60,443 nt of DNA from NCBI GenBank assembly GCA_003427395.1, contig BFEA01000026.1, forward strand, positions 663,475-723,917, read 5' to 3'. The position numbers were made by a program, and so were the translations under genes. Positions 45,146-54,509 of this stretch are shown here, one piece after another. How positions within the stretch are numbered: the first letter of the stretch is position 1; each line of letters opens with the position of its first letter. This DNA is from Chara braunii (taxonomy: Eukaryota; Streptophyta; Charophyceae; Charales; Characeae). The notes below the pieces were generated by a model. That model made no database searches, was not told where the DNA came from, and saw nothing but the letters and a program-made list of their open reading frames with translations.

Positions 45146-46078
45146 GTGCACGATGGAGTGGACCATCTCTTCAAACCACGGACATCAGTGGTGCATCGCA
45201 CCGTTCGGGTGTGGGACCGTTCCGTTGCGCGGGGACTTGCGGTCCCGTGTGCCAAATTTGCAACGGGCACAAAATTCGAAATGGGTTGGGCTGTGGGAGC
45301 GGGGCGTTCCGCATGGGTGTTGTCGCCCGCTTCCCACGGGTTGGCGGGAAATTCAAATTCGCGGAGTGCGCACGTCGACCACCCATGCAGTGCTGGGGCA
45401 TGCGTAGTGCGGGCCGGCCGTCATCGACCGTTAACAATGTCGGCGGTTCTTCGTGCAGCGAGGAGCGGCTGTGAGGCGTGTGTGCGTGGTTGGAGGCAGT
45501 TGCCTGAAGGGGGTGTTGTGGGATGTTGTCGTCGTCGTTATGTCCACGGCACGGGTGGAAGTTGGGTGTGTGCATGTCCAGTACCATCACGGAGGCAAGG
45601 GCTTCTCGCGACACGAGTGTGCAGTGCGCAATCCTATCTGGCGGTTCGGCCTTCGTCGTCGTTCGCTGGAGGGGTGCTCCTTCCACGCTTATCCGGGATC
45701 GCAACAGCAGTTGCTCGTACTTCAAACCAACCTCCGCATGGTCGATCTTCGCACAACCGCTCTGGCATGACGGAGAGAGTCGTTGAGGACGGTGTGAATG
45801 CATGTGAATACGTGCATGGCCCGTTGCCGTTCAATGGCGAAGTGGGAGTGCGTGATCTTCGAACACGGTCGACGGTCAATCATCATCAATGTTGCTACTG
45901 CCGTCCTGTTTACATCTTCGTAACGAACGGGGTGGACGACAACGGCCGGCTATGTTATCGTGTGAATGCGTCTTTGGTGGTGTTGTTGTTATTCTTTGCC
46001 TTGGTTGCAGCGGTGTTGTTGGCGGTGATTCTGTGTGGAGTGGTACTGTTGTTGGCCATGTTCACGCTGTATGCATAG
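45146..46078 (+). CDS. Long ORF of uncertain reality (310 codons)
   Basis: An uninterrupted frame ends in a strongly hydrophobic C-terminus (VVLLLFFALVAAVLLAVILC and onward), which could be a membrane segment. The body has no recognised domain, and an overlapping minus-strand frame is almost as long, as expected in GC-rich DNA. A 34-nt stretch near its end (46006-46039) is repeated exactly at 59630-59663, next to another ORF. It is more likely 5' region of the trihelix gene or a repeat than a separate gene. Confidence 0.2.
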   Translation: MHDGVDHLFKPRTSVVHRTVRVWDRSVARGLAVPCAKFATGTKFEMGWAVGAGRSAWVLSPASHGLAGNSNSRSAHVDHPCSAGACVVRAGRHRPLTMSAVLRAARSGCEACVRGWRQLPEGGVVGCCRRRYVHGTGGSWVCACPVPSRRQGLLATRVCSAQSYLAVRPSSSFAGGVLLPRLSGIATAVARTSNQPPHGRSSHNRSGMTERVVEDGVNACEYVHGPLPFNGEVGVRDLRTRSTVNHHQCCYCRPVYIFVTNGVDDNGRLCYRVNASLVVLLLFFALVAAVLLAVILCGVVLLLAMFTLYA

Positions 46079-46168
46079 CAACACATTGTTGCGCGAACAG
46101 GTGTTGCAAGGGCCTGTCACTCTTTGGGGTGGGGGAAAGATCGGATCTTTCGCACGTCTTGCGTCGTG

Positions 46169-47760
46169 ATGGATTCGTCAAGGTGGAGGGCGGATCCGAA
46201 TGCCGGTGGGGAAGGCGGTTTTCAGGTGGCAGATCCTAGACAGCATGCAGGTGTCGCATATGCTGCATCCCCATCCCCAAGTATGTTGTCGTTCCACAGG
46301 GGAGTCGTCGAGGGAATGCAAGGGCAGGCCATGGGAGTTCCTTCGGGACCCGGGATGTCGATGCCGCGCATGCAGTCCATGATTGCACGTCCGCGATTGC
46401 CTTTGCGCCCTGCACCACAGTCGATGCCAGCCGGGGCAGGGTACATCGCTAACGCTTCGTTAAGCGCGCAGCTTGCTGGTGGGTATGCACCGCCGGGTGT
46501 GCAATCCATGCCTGCCGGAACGGCGTTTGGCATTTCCGGTTAGGTGTTCCCTCCATCTCACGCCATGGATGGTGGGTATGGCTACGTAGCGGAGCCGCCA
46601 TGGACGGCTCCGTGTGGGCAAAGCAGTCGGCAGACGTTGGGGCAAAGCACCCAGCCGACATTTGGGGGCAGTTCCATCCCTTCCCCCTCGTCATGCAGAC
46701 GCACTTCGAGCGATCAGTCGGCGTCCATGATAGACGTCGACAGCGATGACAACGGTGAAGTGTCGGCGGATACAAGCGGTTGGACGCCTGGAGGAGTTGG
46801 CGATGGTGAGAGCACATGGCATGATGACACGGGCGGGTCCAGTTACGGGGCAGATGAAGGAGACGACGACGACGGCACTTCCACGCAGCCGGGGGAGATG
46901 AACGATGAAGATGGTGGTCGTCGTGTGGAGGAGGGGGGGGTTCAAGGGCGTCCAGGCGAGGATGTGAATGCGACGAAGGGTAATCAGCAGAAGCGTCGTG
47001 GTGGGCGGCCTCCGGCCACCAACCCCAAACCGAAGGTGCCGTGGACATTGGACGAGAGGATCCATCTCGCGAGGATGATGCAAGAGGACGACGCCCTCAT
47101 GGCGGATGCCAACGGCCAACACCTCATGATGCCGATGAAGGATCGGTACGCATGGGTCATCACACGGATGAAGGATGTCGGGTACATGCACAGGACAGCG
47201 GAGGATTGCCGGAAGAAGTGGACGAACATGATGACAATGGTGAAGCTCATCCTCGACAAGCAACAAAAGAAGTCGGGGGAGCCATCGTATTTTGACATAA
47301 CAATTGAGGAGCGGAGAGAGAGCAAACTGCCGCTGTCTTTCGAGAAGGCGTTGTGGGACGCGATGACGTGGAAACTCGATCGACCATCCATCCAGTGCGA
47401 CAACACCATGGCATCGGAGTCACTCCCGGGGAAACGACAGGAGCCATCACCGACGGTCGGATCTGATGCAACGGGGACGGAAGAGTCGGACAGCTCAAAC
47501 AAGGCACGCCAAACAGGGACCGGCAAGGCGAGGGTGCATGAAGGCGGATCAGGCGGATCGTCCTTGGGGAAAGTAATGGAAGACTCAACGAGATCGTATT
47601 GTCAGGGCCTTGACAATGCGGCGGCCGCCCTGGCGAGAGCGACAACAGGAGCAGGCACGACAATTGCAGCGAGAATAGGTGATGTGGCCGATGCAATGAG
47701 AGGGGGAAATTCTGTGCTGGAACTATTGGTGGGGGTACTTGCCCGGCCGGGGGGGGGGGG
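46169..47760 (+). CDS. Trihelix (Myb/SANT-like) DNA-binding protein, incomplete, one in-frame TAG
   Basis: From ATG 46169 (MDSSRWRADPN) one phase stays open into the assembly gap except for a TAG at 46541-46543. The N-terminal 125 residues are rich in Ala, Pro, Gly, Ser and Met with repeated QSMPAGA(G/T). After the TAG the frame continues through an acidic D/E/G-rich segment, a basic KRRGGRPP patch (AT-hook-like) and the DNA-binding domain. That domain reads PWTLDERIHLARMMQEDDAL ... RYAWVITRMKDVGY ... TAEDCRKKWTNMMTMVKLIL, then PSYFDITIEERRESKLPLSF. The regularly spaced tryptophans (W in PWTLDE, W in AWVITR, W in KKWTNM) fit the trihelix family. Such proteins bind DNA in the nucleus; related domains also occur in PIF/Harbinger transposon second ORFs. 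The frame reaches a poly-G run and the N gap at 47773. The TAG may be a mutation, an error, or mark an intron. Confidence 0.7.
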
Positions 47761-47772
47761 GGGGGGGGGGGG

Positions 47773-48022
47773 NNNNNNNNNNNNNNNNNNNNNNNNNNNN
47801 NNNNNNNNNNNNNNNNNNNNNNNNNNNNNNNNNNNNNNNNNNNNNNNNNNNNNNNNNNNNNNNNNNNNNNNNNNNNNNNNNNNNNNNNNNNNNNNNNNNN
47901 NNNNNNNNNNNNNNNNNNNNNNNNNNNNNNNNNNNNNNNNNNNNNNNNNNNNNNNNNNNNNNNNNNNNNNNNNNNNNNNNNNNNNNNNNNNNNNNNNNNN
48001 NNNNNNNNNNNNNNNNNNNNNN
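47773..48022. other. Assembly gap (250 N)
   Basis: A run of undetermined bases is preceded by a poly-G run and followed by AT-rich sequence. ORFs read across it are not real. Confidence 1.
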
Positions 48023-48037
48023 ACACAGACCCGTCAT

Positions 48038-48044
48038 CCCGATG

Positions 48045-48091
<47 letters not shown>

Positions 48092-48092
48092 A

Positions 48093-48144
<52 letters not shown>

Positions 48145-48145
48145 G
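48038..48145. repeat. (AT)n microsatellite
   Basis: AT dinucleotides interrupted by GTAT and AAAT. It lies between the trihelix frame and the downstream exon-like segment and so could be intronic. Confidence 0.95.
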
Positions 48146-48316
48146 AATGTGCACCGGTCATCGGGTGGAATCGATGTGTGCACCTGGTTTTCGGGAGGGG
48201 TTGTCCACAGCCACACACACTCACAAACACTGCTGGGGAGATCATGAAGCCAGGGCGGGGTGATGTATATAACATCGCACGGGCAACCGGGGAGCACTTG
48301 TGCTGGAACACGATCG

Positions 48317-48412
48317 CATGATCTCGGCGAAACCGTTCGGTGTGTGCACAGTTCTGCGGTCGTCTTCATGATCTCAGCGAAACCGTTCGGTGTCTGCGCA
48401 GTTCAGTGTGTG

Positions 48413-48460
<48 letters not shown>
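48317..48460. repeat. 49-bp-period direct duplication followed by (GA)n
   Basis: CATGATCTC(G/A)GCGAAACCG and TTCGGTGT(G/C)TGC occur at 48317 and again at 48366. A GA run of about 46 bp follows at 48415-48460. Confidence 0.9.
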
Positions 48461-48463
<3 letters not shown>

Positions 48464-48480
48464 GTTCCCGTTGTTGTAGT

Positions 48481-48918
48481 GTGGAAGTGGGTCTGCGGCC
48501 GCGACGTGATCATCGCGGAGCTCCTAGACAAACGCAGCGGGCGTCACGGGAGGTTTTCTACAATGTTGTCACACGTCACGACACCCGTGTGTATGAAGTG
48601 CGCGTGAACGATGTCCATGCAATGGACATCACGGCTGGATTGGGGTTTGACAACGATAGCGCTTTGAGCCACGTCCTCCTGTTCGTGACGAAGAGGCATG
48701 AGGTGGTGCCAAACAGATGGGAAGGTCCCCACCGGGATGCGGTGGGGGACACCATCAAGTACCTTGTGTCCGCCATCGCCGAAGAGTTTGAGAACCGCAT
48801 CGACGACACGCCTCGGTACGACACCATCTTCGACCCCCCTCTGGAGGGCAGGGGGTACTTGCACGGCCTGGTGGATACATGGGTGCCTGAGGATGACCTT
48901 CATGTCTGTAAGTGGTGA
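48481..48918 (+). pseudogene. Exon-like coding segment with one frameshift, unknown family
   Basis: After a candidate splice acceptor (TTGTTGTAG at 48480) one phase reads VWKWVCGRDVIIAELLDKRS. Near 48550 the coding signal moves to another phase: REVFYNVVTRHDTRVYEV, then AMDITAGLGFDNDSALSHVL, EFENRIDDTPRYDTIFDPP and a TGA at 48916-48918. The composition is clearly coding, but I do not recognise the domain. Its place 3' of the trihelix frame and on the same strand suggests a last exon of that gene, with the gap and AT repeat in an intron. Retrotransposon E is inserted 45 bp after the stop. Confidence 0.5.
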
Positions 48919-48963
48919 TCGCCACGGGCGTAAACCACCGGTGATGTGTGTCGATGTGAGTGT

Positions 48964-49283
48964 TGTAGCGGACCTCTGGTTGGTTGGCCTGTGAGACCAG
49001 CCCCTTGGCCTGTTCTCACAGGCCTGTGTTCTATTCGGGGGCAGTCCAGTCCAGTCCAGGCCGGTACCTCTGTCGGTACCAGCCAGTCTAGTCCAGTCCA
49101 GTCAGTCCGCTGGGGTATACCCCAGCAGTTGTCTGTTTCGTCCTCATTCTTCACTTGGACATTTTGGAGTACGTGCGTTGGAGTCTTGCGTGGGGAGCTG
49201 CGTTGTGCCATCCCGCTCCCCCCTTCTTCCTCCATCTCCATCTCTACCACTAGCGGAGCACCACACTTGGTGGGTCCGCTACA
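48964..49283 (+). repeat. 5' LTR of element E
   Basis: 320 bp with 8-bp perfect termini TGTAGCGG/CCGCTACA. It carries GTCCAGTCCAGTCC repeats and a palindrome GGGGTATACCCC that includes a TATA-like core. The outermost 10 bp pair exactly with the other end (TGTAGCGGAC/GTCCGCTACA). Confidence 0.95.
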
Positions 49284-49284
49284 T

Positions 49285-49299
49285 TGGTATCGGAGCGGG
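49285..49299 (+). other. Primer-binding site of element E (tRNA-iMet type)
   Basis: TGGTATCGGAGCGGG begins two bases after the LTR. It matches the plant initiator-Met primer site TGGTATCAGAGC with one difference in the first 12 bases. Element D keeps the unaltered ATCAGAGC part. Confidence 0.85.
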
Positions 49300-51347
49300 A
49301 ACGTTCCCCGCTCCCACCCACCACCCCGTACAACTGTACAGCTGGGGAAAACAGCAAAACCTGACAGCGGTTTTTTTCGCTGTTTTCAGGCGTTTTTTCA
49401 GTGAAAACGCAGGGAAAACGAGGCGCCTGCAGGAGGTGACACGTGGCAAAAAAAACAGGGGCCACCACGAGCGCGTGCGCGGCAAGCCCAAGGCCGCCGC
49501 ACGCACGTGCACCACGCGCTGCCCCGCTGCCCCGCCCCGCTCCCAGATTATATCAATCAGGATCCGGGATGCATGCTGTCGCATGGGGTTTGAACCCAGG
49601 CAGTTGCCAGCCATGTGCGTGCGTATACCACTGCCATAACACATTCGCCACAAAGAGTCTATGGCCTTGTAGCACGGCACGCTCGTGTTGAAGAGGTGTC
49701 GTGCTGGCTATTTACCCCCCCCCCCCCCCGGGCGGCGAGCAGCGAGCAGCGGCCAGCAAGGCAGCGACAAGAGAGGCTGCTATTTACCCCCCCCGCGTGG
49801 TTGCCGCTGCCTGCGCATGTGCCCACCTGCAGTGCCACGTGGCACTTTGGTATGGACTTACCCCCTGTGTTTCAGGGGCTGCTCTACACCGGTGAGGGTA
49901 TGCTCACACAACATACCCTAGATCTGCAGATTTGCAGTAGGGGCTGATCAAGATCTCAGCCCCCTCCCTCCTCCAACTGGCTGCTGCAGCGAGGGCCAAG
50001 ACCCTCCTGGTCTTGGTATACCTTGTGCCCTTGGAGACACCAAGGGCCAGGTATCATCTCTCTCTTCCCTTTTCTTACCCCCACCTTCCACTTCCTCTCT
50101 CCCCTCCTCTTTTTCACCTTCCCCACCCCACCTTTTTTCCCACTAACCACTATCTTACCCTCTTTTTCTTCATTTCTTTTCTTTTCTCTCCTCCTTTCCT
50201 CTTAGTTTCTTGATCACTCTCCATCTTTCCCCATCCTCTTTCTCTCCCATTTTCTCACCCTCCTCTCCCCCAACTGCCACCACATCATTCCCCCGCCTTC
50301 CACTTCCATCTTTTTCCCTCTCCCACCTATTTCTTTCTTCTCTCCATCACTTTCTTATCCCCCCTTCCCCCCCTACTTCGATTTTTCTGTTTTTTCTTTT
50401 TTCTATCTCCCTTTTTTATTTATATTTTTTCTTTTTCCAAAAATTCGAAATATCTTCTTTCCCACCTTCTTTTCTCATTTTCTGATTTATTTTATTTATT
50501 TTTCTATTTATTTTGAAAATTCGATTTTCTCTACAGCAACCCTAAATCTAATTAGGTGTTAGTCTTTCTTGCTTTCAGCACACATTTTGACCCCGTGGGG
50601 GTAACGAAGTGCTGCCGAAATTTTCTGATTTCCCTTACTTGGTCTTTTTCGGCACACTTCGACCCCATGGGGGTAACGAAATACTGCCAATTTTTTTGAC
50701 AAATTAGATACTTCATTCCTCCCCACCTCCTCATCCACTTATTTACTTCTTTATTTATTAACTTATTTATTTATTTATTATTTTTTATTAATTCTCTGAA
50801 TTTTTTTTTTTATTATTTTGCAGCATCTTAACACCTAGTGTGCCCACCTTGGTCTCTCCTTTCCCCTTGGCACATTTTTGACCCCGTGGGGGGTAGGGAA
50901 ATGCTGCCAAAAATTTCAGAAAAAAATAAATATTGTTTTTCCTTCATATTTTTTTACTTATTTCTTTAATTATTTTTATTATTTATTTATTTTCCTATTT
51001 ATTTTTATTTTCTCTAGAAATCTCGCTGTTTATTTATTTCTCTCCCGCCTTCCCCCCCCTATGCTTGCTATTTTACTTTCTTGATTAGGTCACCGGTACC
51101 CTACCCTAACCACTTAAACTTCGGTTAGGGTTTTCTTAGGGTTTTTGTAAGGTTTAGGGTTCTTCAAAACCCCCCTACTTCCCCGTCCTCTTCGGACAAC
51201 CTGGACCCGAACCACCCCTCCCCCTTTGACGGCGCCCGTGCTAGCCTTGCTAGCGCCGTTCGCCGCTTTCTACAGCGGACTTCCCCCTACGCCCTCCGCT
51301 CACGCGGACCTCTTCTGGCCCCCTCCTGTCCGGTCCGTCATCTCCCC
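49300..51347 (+). other. Leader of element E
   Basis: An untranslated region of 2.05 kb with no sustained ORF. It holds an antisense tRNA-like module (49571-49650), a C/T-rich tract (50040-50520), three copies of a GACCCC(G/A)TGGGGGTAACGAA(G)TGCTGCC module (about 50588, 50661 and 50878) and telomere-like TTTAGGG motifs (51102-51164). Order and content match the leader of D, so it is a conserved part of the family. Confidence 0.75.
49571..49650 (-). other. tRNA-like module in the leader of element E
   Basis: On the minus strand ATGGCAGTGGTATACGC (box A-like) is followed by CTGGGTTCAAACCCC (box B with near-perfect T-arm). Downstream ATCCCGGATC is shared with D. It is antisense to the element and may derive from an old SINE insertion. 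A functional tRNA is not supported because no acceptor stem closes it. Confidence 0.6.
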
Positions 51348-53429
51348 ATGGCCAACAGTGTGTCACACGCCGCCGACACGACGATGACCACGGCATCGGG
51401 CTCCACACCCTTGCCGACGGACCAGGGCCATCAGCCCCAGGGGGATCTGCACACCCTCCTCACCTCCCTCCTTACGCCCATCCAGGCGCAACTCACGACC
51501 CTTGCGCCCATCTAGGCGCAACTCGCGACCCTCACGCCCTTACAGGCGCAGGTGGTGACCCTTGCCGCCGGCGTGCAGCAACTCCAGGACGCTGGTCGTC
51601 CTTCCTCTCCTCACCTTATCTCTTCTCCTGGCTCCCAGTCCGGGTACCCCGTCCTCCAACAGGGTGGCCACGGTGGAGCTTCCTCCTCCGCTGCCCCCGA
51701 CCCGGCCATCTTGGTGACCGTTCACGCCCCTAGCACGACGGCCGCCACGAGTCAGGTCCTCCCTTAGTCTACGGGCGCACCCACCCAGACCTCGGTCACT
51801 ACGGCCACGGTACCACAACCCGCTACCATGGTCGCAGCTTTTCCGGGTGCCCCACTTCTCCCTCCTCTTCGCACGACCGCAGCGCCACTTGGCTCTACCC
51901 CTTGTGGGATGCCTCGCGCCGCTCGTGCGTCTCGCCCTGCCACACCTCGCTCGACCTACGTTTGAGGTCTTGAGGACGAGATCGCCCAGCTCCGGACCGA
52001 CCTCGCCCTCTCACGCCTTCAGCCACCCCCACCCTCACAGGTGGCCGCGCCTTTCGGCGCACCCCCTTCTTCCTCTATTCTTCCTTCCATGAAGGCTCGC
52101 TTCCCTCGCCCTGCACCCTACCCATCCCCATCCTACCTCCTCCCCATCCCCTCGGTTGTTGCGACCTCTTCTACCGCAGCTCCCGCGCAGCCTGCCGCTA
52201 TTTCCCCCGCCGCTCCACCATACGGCCCGGGCGTACAGTCAGCTGCGCCTCCTCCTCCAGGACCTGCACCGACTTATTCCGCCGTAGCGCAGTCCCCTGC
52301 TTCCCGTTCCCCTCGCAGCCAAAACGGTGGCGCACCACTCATCCGCTTGTCAGACATTGCCTTGTATGACGATACAGGCATACGCGTGTCTAGGTGGCTG
52401 CAGTCTGCCACCCGCACGCTCCAGCTCATGGGCGCCACACCCGACACGTGGGTGGGTCACCTCTCCACGCGCCTACGTGGTGGTCCTTTCGAGGTCTGGG
52501 AGGATTTCTACTCGTACTCCCTTCGTGAGGGTCGGACCCCGACCTTCATAGATTTCCAGACGTTCCTCGAGCATCGCTTCGGAGCCTGATACGACGTGAC
52601 TGACGCCTTCGAGCGTGTCGTCACTACACGCTGGTCCGGCTCTGGTGGCGCTGCCGCTCTGGATCGCCACATCCAGGTCTTTCAGGACGCCCGCCTCACT
52701 TGTGACGTGGCGTTCCTCCCCGAGGCTGCCCTTATTGATTGTTTATTGGCCAGCCTTCCGCTGGAGTACCGCTCCGAGCTATGGTGGTACGAGTTCACTT
52801 CGGCCCCGCACGCTTACGAGGCCGCCAGGGACCACCAGTGGATGCGAGCCCGTCTTCACCCCGCCTCCTCCTCCCAGCCTCAGCGCACGGGCTACGCCTC
52901 CTCCTCCTCTCACGGCACTTCCCAGCGTCGTTCCCCTTTCCGTGTTCGCCACCGCAGTTCCACGCAGCAGGGCCGCCACTTCTCGCGCCGCTTCAGCGCG
53001 CTCGAGTATGGTGAGTAGGACGCTGGTGCCCCGCTGTCACCAGAGGGTGACCATAGCCCCGACCTCGACCTCGGCGAGGCCGTCCACCACCACCTGGAGG
53101 ACCCTACTCTCCCTATGGTTGAGCGCCTCCAGCTCATCCTTTCCACCCTTTCCCGGGCACGCAGCCGCCCCGGTCACGCTGGTGCGTCGCCCCCCTAGGT
53201 CCCTCAGGAGGACCTCCCTCAGGGCTTCGTCCCTCCTCGCAGTGTCCTTTCCTTTGAGGAGCAAGCGGCTATTCTGGGCCGGCGTGGGTGTTTGCGATGC
53301 CGCTTGGACAGTCATACCTCCTCGCGGTGCCCTTACACTACCGCCCTCGACCGCCACTACGCTGACATTTCCCGCCAGTGTCGTGCGTCGTCCCCCCCCG
53401 ACGCCTCTCATCCCCGCGGCGCCTCCTAG
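51348..53429 (+). pseudogene. gag: gag of element E (structural protein), broken by six internal stops
   Basis: The start is the ATG at 51348 in a good context (CCCCATGGCC). One phase runs to TAG 53427-53429, interrupted by TAG 51513, TAG 51765, TGA 51963, TGA 52587, TAG 53016 and TAG 53196. The N-terminus is Gln/Thr/Pro-rich with QLTTLAPI-type heptads (coiled coil likely). The middle (52340-52860) holds the retrotransposon gag core, with LIRLSDIALYDDTGIRVSRW, FEVWEDFYSYSLREGRTPTF and ALDRHIQVFQDARL. The C-terminus has one CX2CX4HX4C zinc knuckle (CLRCRLDSHTSSRC, 53289-53330) for binding the RNA genome. The gag of F shares this arrangement. Confidence 0.85.
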
Positions 53430-54509
53430 CCACGGTGCAGTGTACACCCGCGCCCTCCTCAGTAGTGGGCTTTCCGACATCTCCGTCGCGGTCCGCCCCC
53501 CTCGCTACTAGAGTTGAGGTATCGCAGGACTCGACAGAGTGTACTCAGCCCTCTGTCGAAGTACCGTTTGCGCCTCCGCAGACCACCGTCTCCCCTCCTT
53601 CCCCGCCGCGACTACCGACTCGTCGAGCCATTCGCTCAGCCCGTTGCAGCGAGCAGCTTGCTACTCGCGATGTTGTGTCCTCTCTTCTGGACTTGAGCAT
53701 GCTCCAGGCTCGTCAGGAGCGACTCACCCTCCATGTCGCTGCACTGCGTCGCCTCCTCGCCATCCTCTCTGACCCTGATCGCACCCTCCCGATCATCCCA
53801 ATACGACTCGGGACCTCCACGAGGGTGTACTCAGCGCTGTGGGATTCCGGTTCTCATGGCGACTTCATTCACCCACGTGTGGTGAAAGAAGCCCGCTTAC
53901 CCACGGCAGGGTTTCCGACTCCCATCTCCATTACCTTAGGGGATGACAAGACCCAGCGCTTCTTCGATCAGACGGTCACCGACCTCCCTTTCTTCCTCAC
54001 TCTCAAGCCGACTGATCGTTCCCCGGCGTCTCGTCGCCACCGCTCCTCTGCGCATTTCAATGTGATGGAGATGGGGTATGACTTCATTCTCGGCACTCCG
54101 TGGTCTCGCCGGTTCCACAGCACTGAGGCCGATTGGGCGACCAACACTCTCGTTCTCAAAACGAAGTGTGGACAGACGTATCGCGTACCTTTCATAGGTA
54201 CCACTGCGACACCACGCCCCGATCCTCCTCCCCCGGAGCCTTCCTTGCCCACACCATCTCCTTTTATCACTGTCACCTCGCCTCGGCAGTTCGCTCACTT
54301 CATCCGACAGGACGACGTCACCTTCTTTATGGTGAACGTGACGGATCTCTTACACTATGACCCACCCTGTCCCAACGCCGAGCTCATCCCTCTGGAGCCA
54401 GACCCTCCTTCCATCTCTATGGCTCCTATCTCTACTTCCATCTCTCCGTCGTCCGTCAAGTCCACCCCGCCGTCCCGCCGCCGTCGCGTCGACGTCGCAC
54501 GCCGACGCT
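53366..54509 (+). pseudogene. pol: pol 5' part of element E: aspartic protease
   Basis: This phase is -1 relative to gag and overlaps its last 64 nt without an obvious start codon of its own, suggesting a Gag-Pol fusion by frameshifting. A linker with VPFAPP and LPTRRAIRSARCSEQLATRD is followed by the retropepsin-like domain: active-site motif LWDSGSHGDFI (DSG, about 53836-53868), then ARLPTAGFPTPISITLGDD, and the flap-side YDFILGTPW. It would cleave the Gag-Pol polyprotein. The phase ends at a TGA near 54509, and coding continues in another frame, so a frameshift lies near 54480-54510. Confidence 0.85.

Noticed and set aside
47723-48311. ORFs spanning the N gap with poly-Ile/Tyr
   Set aside because: Undetermined bases were read as open frame and the rest is an AT microsatellite.
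52615-53511. 298-codon plus-strand ORF inside gag of element E
   Set aside because: It is in a different phase from the gag homology (core and zinc knuckle), so it is a shadow frame.
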